This document shows positions 15,391-23,493 of a stretch of 64,000 nt of DNA, piece by piece. Numbering within the stretch: the stretch's first letter is position 1; the number at the start of each line of letters is the position of its first letter. A program made the translations under genes and the position numbers. The DNA is taken from positions 186,001 through 250,000 of the forward strand of contig NKIP01000004.1 of assembly GCA_002256145.1 (NCBI GenBank). Direction: 5' to 3'. Source of the stretch: Comamonadaceae bacterium PBBC1 (GTDB taxonomy: Bacteria > Pseudomonadota > Gammaproteobacteria > Burkholderiales > Burkholderiaceae_C). The notes under the pieces are model-generated. The model saw only the letters and a program-made list of their open reading frames with translations. It was not told the DNA's origin and did no database searches.

Positions 15391-17055
15391 TCAGAAATAT
15401 TTGACGCCCTGAATCCAGAAACGGCCTGAGCGGTCTGGCGCAGAAACGGCGTCGGCATTGCCCAATTTGCGGGCGTAAAACGCCTTGACTGAAAAGTCAC
15501 GCGTCTGTGTCCAATAAACCCCCACACCGGCACCGCTGAGGTGGCGGTGGGTCGGTGTGCTGGTCCAGGGGCTGTGGTTGAGCTTGACCACACCCGCATC
15601 GACAAAAGCCGCCAGATGCACCTGCCCATTTGCCGGTGCCAAGCCCAGCCATTGCTGCCTGACTTCAAGGGTCAGCAAGTAACCTTCGTCGGCAGCCGCT
15701 TCACCCTCGGGGTAAGCGCGCACCCCGTACATGCCCCCCAAGGCCATTTTTTCGGAAACATCCAGATTTTGAGAGGCCATCTGCCCACTGAGCGAGGTCC
15801 ACACGGTCAGCCCCTGCCGCACTTGCTGCATACGGGATACGGCAAATGCCAGTTTGTTGAAGTGGCCGTTGGTGTTGGCCGTGCTGGCGTCCAGCGCCCG
15901 TGCTGCAGGCGTCTGAATGTCCACATGGCCAGTCGACCAGGCCAAGGAATAGGTACTCAGCCCGCCAGCACCCAGCCCATCGCGGTGGTCGCCAGACAAG
16001 GACACCGTGGCCACTTGTGTCTGTTTGTCCGTGACCAAGGCCATGGCCTCCAAGCGGTCCTGAAACACCTTGTGGTCCCAGCTCAAGCCCACATTCATGT
16101 TGGATTGCCGAGAACGGCGCAAGGGGTAGTTGGCAAACAAGGTGGTGATTCGGGCGTGGCCCTGGGCCTGCAGGGGCTCAAACTCGTGACCCAACTGGTA
16201 TGACAAGTCGCTGTAAGCCAGCCCCAAACGCGCTCGGCCCAGGGGGGCTTGGTACGCGGCCCGCAGGTAATTCAAACCCTCACCCGAGCTCAGTCCGCGC
16301 AAGGTCAACAAGTCACCCCGACCGCTGGGGTTGTTCAAATGGACCGTGGCACCGGCCCGGTATTCGCCCGTGTAACGGTTGCCTGCGTTGTCGGCGTCCA
16401 GACTGCCGCTGAGCAAGGGGCCGGGCTTGAGTTCCACCACCAGGTCGGACAAACCCCTTGATGCGCCCGGCATCAGGGTAGAACGAACCTGAACACCCGG
16501 CACATCGGACAACAACAAAAGGCGCTCCTCCAGTGGCTGCGCCATGATCACGTCCCCGTAATTCAAGTCAGCCAGCAAGGACCGGGGCAGTTGATCGTCC
16601 AGGTCACTGCTGTTGTTCAGGGTGATCTGGCCATATTGCCCCTCCAACACGGTGATGGTCACCGCCCCGTTTTGAACTTCCTGGGCTGGCAAATAAGCCT
16701 GTGCCACCCCGTAGCCCTGCTGCCGATAATGCCGGGTGATTTTGTCGGCCATCTCACCAAGCGCCCTCAAACTCAGGGCTTGCCCTGGCTCAAAGCCTGC
16801 GACCTTGACCAATTCGGCCTCGGTGTAGGCACTGGCACCGGTCACATTCAAGCGTTGCGCCACAAAAACCATTGCAGGGGGTAGCAAACCGGTTACAGGC
16901 TTGGGTGTTGGCAAGTCCAGCTGCGGCGCACGCTGTGGCGCAGCAGGCAGCAGCGGCATTTGCTGCAACAGCCCACCTGCACTGGGCAAAGTTTGGGCCA
17001 TCAGACCACTTGACACCATGAGCAAAAGGCAAGGGCTCCAGGGGTTTGTTTGCAT
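15391..17055 (-). CDS. TpsB outer-membrane transporter (ShlB/FhaC/HecB family)
   Basis: 554 residues. An N-terminal signal (MQTNPWSPCLLLMVSSGLMAQ) precedes a Pro-rich linker and two POTRA domains (about 65-215): FVAQRLNVTGASAYTEAELV, then GYGVAQAYLPAQEVQNGAVTI. A 16-strand barrel fills the rest and ends in the aromatic residue of VKYF. The conserved barrel-lumen motif appears as VRAYPEGEA. It should secrete the TpsA protein encoded 58 bp downstream. The ATG at 17055 was preferred to a TTG at 17073. Confidence 0.92.
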   Translation of the reverse strand: MQTNPWSPCLLLMVSSGLMAQTLPSAGGLLQQMPLLPAAPQRAPQLDLPTPKPVTGLLPPAMVFVAQRLNVTGASAYTEAELVKVAGFEPGQALSLRALGEMADKITRHYRQQGYGVAQAYLPAQEVQNGAVTITVLEGQYGQITLNNSSDLDDQLPRSLLADLNYGDVIMAQPLEERLLLLSDVPGVQVRSTLMPGASRGLSDLVVELKPGPLLSGSLDADNAGNRYTGEYRAGATVHLNNPSGRGDLLTLRGLSSGEGLNYLRAAYQAPLGRARLGLAYSDLSYQLGHEFEPLQAQGHARITTLFANYPLRRSRQSNMNVGLSWDHKVFQDRLEAMALVTDKQTQVATVSLSGDHRDGLGAGGLSTYSLAWSTGHVDIQTPAARALDASTANTNGHFNKLAFAVSRMQQVRQGLTVWTSLSGQMASQNLDVSEKMALGGMYGVRAYPEGEAAADEGYLLTLEVRQQWLGLAPANGQVHLAAFVDAGVVKLNHSPWTSTPTHRHLSGAGVGVYWTQTRDFSVKAFYARKLGNADAVSAPDRSGRFWIQGVKYF

Positions 17056-17232
17056 AAGCACTTTCGATGTCAAAAAATAGAGAACAAAGTCATGCCATCA
17101 GGCTAAAGCCCACACCCAAAGTGGACAGTGCGCTGCGGCACACACCCCCCGATTCAAGGCCACAAGACCCCCTGAAAATGAAAAGAACTTGCCCGACCTC
17201 GCCGGGGGACCTTTGCCTTAAACTTCACGCCC

Positions 17233-18072
17233 ATGAGCCTTGTTGAACACCCCATCCGCAGCCAATACGAAGACTTCATGCGCCACGTCTACACCACAGG
17301 CGTGCAAAAAGGCGACCGCACCGGCACCGGCACGCGCAGTGTGTTTGGCCACCAAATGCGTTTTGATCTGAGCGAGGGCTTTCCGCTGGTGACCACCAAG
17401 AAGGTGTTTTTGCGCGCCATCATCGTGGAGCTGCTGTGGTTTTTGCGCGGCGACAGCAATGTGAAATGGCTGCAAGAGCGCGGCTGCACCATCTGGGACG
17501 AATGGGCGCGCGAAGACGGCTCGCTCGGCCCGGTGTATGGCGTGCAATGGCGCAGCTGGCCCACGCCGGGCGGTGGCCACATCGACCAGATGCAGCAGGT
17601 CATGGAGACGCTCAAAAACAACCCCGACAGCCGCCGCATCATCGTGAGTGCCTGGAACGTGGCCGAGCTGGACCAAATGGCCCTCATGCCTTGCCATGCC
17701 TTGTTCCAGTTTTATGTGGCCCCACCCCAAAAGCCGGGCGACAAGCCGAAACTGAGCTGCCAGCTGTACCAGCGCAGCGCCGACATCTTTTTGGGCGTGC
17801 CCTTCAACATTGCCAGCTACGCCTTGCTCACCCACATGGTGGCCCAGCAGTGCGACATGGATGTGGGCGACTTCATCTGGACCGGTGGTGATTGCCATAT
17901 TTATGCGAACCACCACGAGCAAGTCGCGCTGCAGCTCAGCCGCTCGCCCATGGCTTACCCCACACTGCACATCAAGCGCAAACCCGCGTCGATCTTTGAT
18001 TACACATTTGAGGACTTCGAGGTCGTGGGCTACGAATGCCACCCTGCCATCAAAGCCCCGGTGGCGGTTTGA
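17233..18072 (+). CDS. thyA: Thymidylate synthase
   Basis: 279 residues. It converts dUMP and methylene-tetrahydrofolate to dTMP and dihydrofolate. Seen: [19 protein letters not shown], the long [22 protein letters not shown] core, catalytic Cys154 in [28 protein letters not shown] and the C-terminal Val. Length and motifs are complete. Dihydrofolate reductase follows 11 bp later, which recycles the dihydrofolate produced here. Confidence 0.97.
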   Translation: MSLVEHPIRSQYEDFMRHVYTTGVQKGDRTGTGTRSVFGHQMRFDLSEGFPLVTTKKVFLRAIIVELLWFLRGDSNVKWLQERGCTIWDEWAREDGSLGPVYGVQWRSWPTPGGGHIDQMQQVMETLKNNPDSRRIIVSAWNVAELDQMALMPCHALFQFYVAPPQKPGDKPKLSCQLYQRSADIFLGVPFNIASYALLTHMVAQQCDMDVGDFIWTGGDCHIYANHHEQVALQLSRSPMAYPTLHIKRKPASIFDYTFEDFEVVGYECHPAIKAPVAV

Positions 18073-18083
18073 GACCCGATTCG

Positions 18084-18572
18084 ATGAAGCTGCACCTGAT
18101 TTACGCCCGCGCCCGCAATGGCGTGATTGGCAAGAACAACCAAATGCCCTGGCACCTGCCTGAAGACCTGGCGCACTTCAAGCGCGTCACTTTAGGCCAG
18201 CCGGTCATCATGGGGCGCAAGACCTGGGACTCTCTGCCCCCCCGTTTTCGTCCACTGCCCGGTCGCCTGAACATCGTCATCACACGCCGGGCCGACTGGC
18301 AGGCCGATGGCGCACTGAGGGCCGGCTCGATCGAAGAGGCCATGCGCTTGTGCGCGGATGCACCCGACGCCTGGATCATGGGCGGTGCCGACATTTACCG
18401 TCAGGCCGAACCGTTGGCCCATACCGCCGTGGTCACTGAAATTGAGCTCGATGTCGAAGGCGATGCCTTTGCCCCCGAACTCGGCCCAAATTGGCATGAA
18501 GTCCAACGCGAATCACATGTTTCGGCACAAGGCCTGCATTTCAATTTTGTCATTTATCAATCCACCCCCTAA
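18084..18572 (+). CDS. folA: Dihydrofolate reductase
   Basis: 162 residues. It reduces dihydrofolate to tetrahydrofolate with NADPH. Motifs: IYARARNGVIGKNNQMPWHLPEDL (Met20-loop region with the folate-binding acidic residue), IMGRKTWDSL, LPGRLNIVITR and the NADPH-binding IMGGADIYRQ. The ATG at 18084 gives the usual family N-terminus (MKLHLIYA). It lies directly after thyA in the same direction. Confidence 0.96.
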   Translation: MKLHLIYARARNGVIGKNNQMPWHLPEDLAHFKRVTLGQPVIMGRKTWDSLPPRFRPLPGRLNIVITRRADWQADGALRAGSIEEAMRLCADAPDAWIMGGADIYRQAEPLAHTAVVTEIELDVEGDAFAPELGPNWHEVQRESHVSAQGLHFNFVIYQSTP

Positions 18573-18583
18573 GGAGCTCTCAC

Positions 18584-19159
18584 ATGTCAGGACACGGTTT
18601 TCACGTGCACGGCCCGCACGACCACGAACTCGAGCACGCCGCCCAAGGCCATGGCGGCAGTCACACCAACAGCATTGCCATGTTCACGGCGGTCATTGCC
18701 ACAGTGGGTGCATTGTTTGGTTACATGGGTGGGGCCACACAGGCCAATGCAGGTCTGTACAAAAACAACGCCGCCATCAAAAAGACCGAGGCGTCCAACC
18801 AGTGGAACTATTACCAAGCCAAGAGTAGCAAGCAAAACCTGAGCGAATTGGCGCTGGAGTTGGCACCTGCGAGCCGAAAAGACTTTTACGTCGACGAAAT
18901 CAAACGCTACAAGGGCGAAAAAGCCGAGATCAAAGTGGCCGCTGAAAAGTTGGAAGCCGAATCCAAGTCATGGGATCAGCAATCGGATGAGCAGATGCAC
19001 CAACACCACCGTTGGGCCCAGGCCACCACCGTCTTGCAAGTGGCCATTGCCATGGCCGCCATTGCCCTGTTGTCCAAGAAAAAGTGGCTCGAATACGTGA
19101 TGTACGGCGCGGGTGCTGTGGGCGTGATCATCGGCGGCCTGGCTGCTTTGCACATTTAA
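18584..19159 (+). CDS. DUF4337 family membrane protein
   Basis: 191 residues. A His-rich N-terminus (HGFHVHGPHDHELEH) comes before one transmembrane helix (about 30-52). A charged helical middle (about 60-150) probably forms a coiled coil, and two helices follow near the C-terminus (about 153-190). This fits DUF4337, whose function is unknown. AAGGAGCT lies about 8 nt before the ATG. It sits between folA and the exonuclease III gene with short gaps, so co-transcription is likely. Confidence 0.85.
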   Translation: MSGHGFHVHGPHDHELEHAAQGHGGSHTNSIAMFTAVIATVGALFGYMGGATQANAGLYKNNAAIKKTEASNQWNYYQAKSSKQNLSELALELAPASRKDFYVDEIKRYKGEKAEIKVAAEKLEAESKSWDQQSDEQMHQHHRWAQATTVLQVAIAMAAIALLSKKKWLEYVMYGAGAVGVIIGGLAALHI

Positions 19160-19167
19160 GGGGCTTC

Positions 19168-19956
19168 ATGAAAATTGCCACTTGGAATGTGAACTCCTTG
19201 TCGGTGCGCCTGCCTCAGGTGCTCGATTGGCTGGCCGCACAAAAAGCCGAGGGCGGTGTGGATGTGCTGGCCTTGCAAGAACTCAAACTCACAGACGACA
19301 AGTTTCCCGCCGCCGCATTGGCCGAGGCCGGATACCAAGCGCAGTGGTTTGGCCAAAAAACCTACAACGGCGTGGCCTTGATTTCCAGCACTTCGGGGCA
19401 GGACGTGGTCAAGAACATTCCGGGTTTCGCAGACGACATGTCCCGGGTAATTGCGGCCACTTACCCGGATGGCCAGGGTGGCGACATTCGGGTGATTGGT
19501 GCTTACTTTCCCAATGGCCAGGCCCCCGACAGCGACAAGTTTGTCTACAAAATGCGTTGGTTGGATGCGCTGCGCGAGTGGGTCGCCAGCGAGATGCAAA
19601 AACACCCGAACTTGGTGCTGCTGGGTGACTACAACATCACCTTTGACGAACTCGACATGTGGGACCCGGTGGGCCTGAAGGACACGATCCACTGCACCGT
19701 CGCCGAACGTGAAAAGCTGCAGGCCCTGATCGACCTGGGCCTGACCGACAGCTTCCGGCTGTTTGAGCAACCTGAAAAAAGCTACAGCTGGTGGGATTAC
19801 CGCGAGTTCGCGTTCCGACGCAATCGGGGCCTGCGGATTGACCATATTTTGATTTCCCAAGCCCTCAAAGCCCGGGCCACGGCTTGCGTGATTGACCGCC
19901 TTCCACGCAAAAACGAACGACCCAGCGATCACGCGCCCGTGGTGATCACCCTGTAA
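19168..19956 (+). CDS. xth: Exodeoxyribonuclease III
   Basis: 262 residues of the endonuclease/exonuclease/phosphatase fold; an AP endonuclease and 3'-exonuclease of base-excision repair. Motifs: MKIATWNVNSL, LALQELK (metal-binding Glu), the GDYNITFDELD active site, YSWWDYR and the terminal PSDHAPV (catalytic Asp-His). The ATG at 19168 gives the family N-terminus; the upstream open frame overlaps the DUF4337 gene and is not coding. Confidence 0.95.
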   Translation: MKIATWNVNSLSVRLPQVLDWLAAQKAEGGVDVLALQELKLTDDKFPAAALAEAGYQAQWFGQKTYNGVALISSTSGQDVVKNIPGFADDMSRVIAATYPDGQGGDIRVIGAYFPNGQAPDSDKFVYKMRWLDALREWVASEMQKHPNLVLLGDYNITFDELDMWDPVGLKDTIHCTVAEREKLQALIDLGLTDSFRLFEQPEKSYSWWDYREFAFRRNRGLRIDHILISQALKARATACVIDRLPRKNERPSDHAPVVITL

Positions 19957-19972
19957 AGCTGGACACTGATGA

Positions 19973-20040
<68 letters not shown>

Positions 20041-20101
20041 ATTTTTACAAAAATTTACCTCTTTAGGGATCATAAAAATTACTCAAAGAATACCAATTAA
20101 T

Positions 20102-20125
20102 AAAATCAGAAAAACTTCTGATTTT
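20102..20125. promoter_or_regulatory. Inverted repeat just before the DUF3011 gene
   Basis: A perfect 10-bp inverted repeat (AAAATCAGAA, spacer AAAC, TTCTGATTTT) ends 4 nt before the ATG at 20130. The flanking 60 bp are clearly AT-rich. It could be an operator or an mRNA hairpin covering the ribosome-binding region. Its role is unknown. Confidence 0.5.
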
Positions 20126-20129
20126 GACA

Positions 20130-20777
20130 ATGCCCTTTATCAAACACCCTCTGGTCCGTGCTGTCTGCGTCGCGCAATCGCTCATCTTGATGCTTCCAGC
20201 GGCCCCCGTTTTCGCGGCCAGCACCAAAACCATCACCTGTGACAGCCGCGATTTCGAACGTGTGCGTTGCGACATCAGCAACAAAAGCGTGCGACTCAAA
20301 CGGCAACTGTCGGTCTCATCCTGCCGGGAAGGGCGTGATTGGGGTTACGACAAACGCGGGGTGTGGGTGGACAACGGCTGCGAAGCCGAATTTGAAGTCA
20401 CCCAAGACAGCGGCTTGTCCAATGGCGAAGCCGCAGCGGCCATCATCATTGGGGGTTTGCTTTTAGGCGCATTGGCCATGGGCGATGACGACAAAAAAGC
20501 GCCACCAGCGGCAAGCTCTTCGGCGACCACGCCCCCCAATTGGGCGGTGGGTGGGTTCAGAGGACGCAACCCGTCCACACAAAAAAACGAAGAGTTGACC
20601 ATCGAGAGAAATGGGCAAATCAAAGTCTTCCGGCAAGGCCTGACGCTGCCAGGGCAGTGGCTCAGCGGTCAGCAGTTGAGCATCCAAAACGACATCTTTC
20701 GCGCCGAACGCATCAGCGGCGGTTTGCGCCTGATCCATGCATCAGGGTCATCGTCGGACTACTTTTTGCTCGACTGA
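20130..20777 (+). CDS. DUF3011 domain protein, exported
   Basis: 215 residues from the ATG at 20130. The signal peptide ends near APVFAA. The DUF3011 region (about 35-90) holds four Cys in the family pattern: ITCDSRDFERVRCD, RQLSVSSC, WGYDKRGVWVDNGCEAEFEV. A hydrophobic glycine-rich helix follows (AAAAIIIGGLLLGALAMG). The C-terminal region (about 140-213) is a beta-rich module. Function is unknown; relatives are periplasmic or membrane-attached. No good Shine-Dalgarno is present, and a hairpin overlaps the expected site. Confidence 0.8.
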   Translation: MPFIKHPLVRAVCVAQSLILMLPAAPVFAASTKTITCDSRDFERVRCDISNKSVRLKRQLSVSSCREGRDWGYDKRGVWVDNGCEAEFEVTQDSGLSNGEAAAAIIIGGLLLGALAMGDDDKKAPPAASSSATTPPNWAVGGFRGRNPSTQKNEELTIERNGQIKVFRQGLTLPGQWLSGQQLSIQNDIFRAERISGGLRLIHASGSSSDYFLLD

Positions 20778-20823
20778 GCAAGGCGTTGTGCCCCTGCCAA
20801 CACAAGGGACTCAGCGGCCTGCA

Positions 20824-21801
20824 TCAACCGTGGCTGGGCATTAAAAACTCACGGCTGATGCGTCCGCCCAGCACGTTCACCCGTTCCAAAAACTGGGTCA
20901 GGTAGGCGTGCAGACCTGTGGCCAAGATCTCGTCAATGCGGCCAAAGGCCAGTTCGGCACGCAAACGCCCCGCATGGCGCAAGGTGTCACTGTCAGCATC
21001 GTGCGAGACCAGCTTCAAGTTGGACAAGACTTCGTTCAGGCTGGCGTGCAACGAGCGCGGCATGTCCGGGCGCAAAATCAGCAACTCCGCCACCCGCTCG
21101 GGCCGGATCACGTCGCGGTAAACCTTGCGGTAGACCTCAAAACCACTGACGCTGCGCAAGATCGCACTCCAGTGATAAAAGTCGTATTCCTGCGTGCTCT
21201 CGGTCTCGGATGCGCCGTATTGTGGTGCGCCAAAAAAGTCGTTGTTCATGGCGTGGAACTTCACATCCACCAGCCGGGCCGTGTTGTCGGCACGCTCTAA
21301 AAAGGTGCCCATGCGCATGAAGTACAGCGACTCGTCCATCAGCATGGTGCCCACCGTCACGCCGCGTGACAGGTGCGAGCGAAATTTCACCCACTCGAAA
21401 AACTGCCCCGGGTCGCGTTCGAACTCGCCGCTTTTGAGCATGCGGTTGACTTCGAGCCAAGTCTGGTTTTGCGTCTCCCAGACTTCGGTGGTGAGCGTGC
21501 CGCGCACGGCGCGGGCGTTTTCGCGCGCGGCCCGCAAACACGAGATGATGGACGAGGGGTTGTCCACGTTTTTGACCATGAAGGCCATGACGTCGCGGGG
21601 GTTGATGTTTTTGTACAGCGCAAGGTAAGACGGCAACAACTCGCTGATGGACAAAATGCCTTCCCATCCGGCTTCGACTGCGGCGGCGGATTGGGGCAAA
21701 AGCGATGTCTCGTAGCTCACATTGAGCATGCGGGCGGTGTTTTCGGCCCGCTCCATGTAGCGGGACATCCAGAAAAGGTGGTCGGCGGTTCTTGAAAGCA
21801 T
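20824..21801 (-). CDS. Alpha-E domain protein (stand-alone)
   Basis: 325 residues, all alpha-helical. The N-terminal signature MLSRTADHLFWMSRYMERAENTARML is typical of alpha-E (DUF403) proteins. This family co-occurs with circularly permuted ATP-grasp ligases and transglutaminases in a predicted peptide-synthesis or modification system. Other features: RGTLTTEVWETQNQTWLEVN, MGTFLERADNTARLVDVKFH. AAGGAATTCACC before the ATG at 21801 sets the start. It lies 141 bp downstream of the ATP-grasp gene on the same strand, with a large hairpin in the gap. Confidence 0.9.
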   Translation of the reverse strand: MLSRTADHLFWMSRYMERAENTARMLNVSYETSLLPQSAAAVEAGWEGILSISELLPSYLALYKNINPRDVMAFMVKNVDNPSSIISCLRAARENARAVRGTLTTEVWETQNQTWLEVNRMLKSGEFERDPGQFFEWVKFRSHLSRGVTVGTMLMDESLYFMRMGTFLERADNTARLVDVKFHAMNNDFFGAPQYGASETESTQEYDFYHWSAILRSVSGFEVYRKVYRDVIRPERVAELLILRPDMPRSLHASLNEVLSNLKLVSHDADSDTLRHAGRLRAELAFGRIDEILATGLHAYLTQFLERVNVLGGRISREFLMPSHG

Positions 21802-21845
21802 GGTGAATTCCTTGGAGATTCTTGGACAGGCTTGACTTGGTTTTT

Positions 21846-21918
21846 GTAGGTCGGCGGCTTCAGCCCCGACATTCAAGGTTAAACAAGCACGATGTCGGGG
21901 CTAAAGCCGCCGACCTAC
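21846..21918. repeat. Large intercistronic hairpin (REP-like palindrome)
   Basis: Arms of 27 bp at 21846-21872 and 21892-21918 pair with a single mismatch around a 19-nt loop. The arms start GTAGGTCGGCGGCTT. The hairpin lies between the ATP-grasp stop and the alpha-E start. It could protect the upstream mRNA end or dampen read-through. A hairpin of similar style occurs at 60874-60938. Confidence 0.85.
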
Positions 21919-21942
21919 GGGAAGACCTTGTGAATGCATGGT

Positions 21943-23394
21943 TCAGTCTTGCAATATCCAGGTGTCTTTGGTGCCGCCGCCTTGGCTGCTGTTGACCACC
22001 AAAGAGCCTTCTTTCAGCGCCACACGCGTCAGTCCGCCAGGCACCATCTGCACCGTGCGGCCGCTCAGCACAAAGGGGCGCAGGTCGATGTGGCGCGGCG
22101 CGATGCCGCTGTCCACGTAAGTGGGGCAAGTGGACAAGCTCAGCGTGGGCTGGGCGATGTAGCCCTCGGGGTTGGCCAGCAGTGCGCCACGGAAACGCTC
22201 GATTTCCTCCTTGGTGGAGGCTGGGCCGACCAGCATGCCGTAGCCGCCTGCGCCGTGTACTTCTTTGACCACCAGGTCTTTCAGGTGGGCCAGGGTGTAC
22301 TGCAGGTCGTCAGGCTTGCGGCACTGGTAAGTGGGCACGTTTTTGAGGATCGGCTCCTCGCCCAGATAAAACTTGATCATGTCGGGCACATAGGGGTAGA
22401 TCGACTTGTCGTCGGCCACGCCCGTGCCCACCGCGTTGCAAATCGCCACATGCCCGGCTTTGTAGGCGTCCATCAGGCCCGCGCATCCCAGGGTCGAGCT
22501 GGGGCGGAACACATTGGGGTCCAAAAAGTCGTCGTCCACCCGGCGGTAGATCACGTCCACCCGCTTGGGGCCGCGCGTGGTGCGCATGTAGACGAACTTG
22601 TCTTTGACAAACAGGTCTTGCCCTTCCACCAACTCCACACCCATTTGCTGGGCCAAAAAGGCGTGCTCGAAGTAGGCACTGTTGTACATGCCGGGCGTGA
22701 GCACCACCACCGTGGGCTCGGCCGTGGTGGCGGGGCTTGAGGCACGCAGGGTCTCGAGCAGCAAGTCGGGGTAATGCGCCACCGGGGCCACGCGGTGCTG
22801 GCTGAACAGTTCGGGGAACAGCCGCATCATCATCTTGCGGTCTTCCAACATGTAGCTCACACCGCTGGGCACGCGCAGATTGTCTTCGAGCACGTAGTAC
22901 TCGCCATGGCCTGCGCTGTCGGGGGCACGCACGATGTCGATGCCGCTGATGTGTGAATAGATGTTGTTCGGCACGTCCACGCCGACCATCTCGGGGCGGA
23001 ACTGGGCGTTGCGCTCGATTTGTTCGCGCGGCACCACCCCGGCCCTCAAGATGTCTTGGTCGTGGTACACGTCGTGGATAAAGCGGTTCAGGGCCGTGAC
23101 GCGCTGCACCAAACCGGCTTCCATGCTTTTCCACTCTTGGGCGGCAATGACGCGGGGAATCAGGTCAAAGGGGATCAAGCGCTCGGTGCCCGATCCGTCT
23201 TCGTCTTTGTCGCCATAAACAGCAAAGGTGATGCCCACACGGCGAAAAATCATCTCGGCTTCTTCGCGGCGCGAAGCCATGGTCTGGGGGTCTTGCGCTT
23301 GCAACCATCGGGCATAGGCCAGGTAATGGTCTCTGACTTCTGCGGTATCGCCTGCTGCAGGCAAGCGGCTGTACATTTCATCGAATTGGCGCAT
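21943..23394 (-). CDS. Circularly permuted ATP-grasp type 2 protein
   Basis: 483 residues of the circularly permuted ATP-grasp family (DUF404/DUF407 region). Seen: ERLIPFDLIPRVI, ALNRFIHDVYHDQDILRAG, EYYVLEDNLRVPSGVSYMLEDR (metal-binding acidic residues), RRVDDDFLDP, KEVHGAGGYGMLVGP and PRHIDLRPFVL. Family members are predicted amidoligases joining amino acids or peptides with ATP. AGGAG precedes the ATG at 23394. It is translated first, and the alpha-E protein follows it in the same transcript. Confidence 0.92.
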   Translation of the reverse strand: MRQFDEMYSRLPAAGDTAEVRDHYLAYARWLQAQDPQTMASRREEAEMIFRRVGITFAVYGDKDEDGSGTERLIPFDLIPRVIAAQEWKSMEAGLVQRVTALNRFIHDVYHDQDILRAGVVPREQIERNAQFRPEMVGVDVPNNIYSHISGIDIVRAPDSAGHGEYYVLEDNLRVPSGVSYMLEDRKMMMRLFPELFSQHRVAPVAHYPDLLLETLRASSPATTAEPTVVVLTPGMYNSAYFEHAFLAQQMGVELVEGQDLFVKDKFVYMRTTRGPKRVDVIYRRVDDDFLDPNVFRPSSTLGCAGLMDAYKAGHVAICNAVGTGVADDKSIYPYVPDMIKFYLGEEPILKNVPTYQCRKPDDLQYTLAHLKDLVVKEVHGAGGYGMLVGPASTKEEIERFRGALLANPEGYIAQPTLSLSTCPTYVDSGIAPRHIDLRPFVLSGRTVQMVPGGLTRVALKEGSLVVNSSQGGGTKDTWILQD

Positions 23395-23493
23395 GACTCT
23401 TCACTCCTGATGACCTCAAAGCAAGATGTATACCCGCCCCCGTGGCACGGGCAGAGATCCTCCATGTCGAGGGGAAAAAGACTTGATTGTTCA

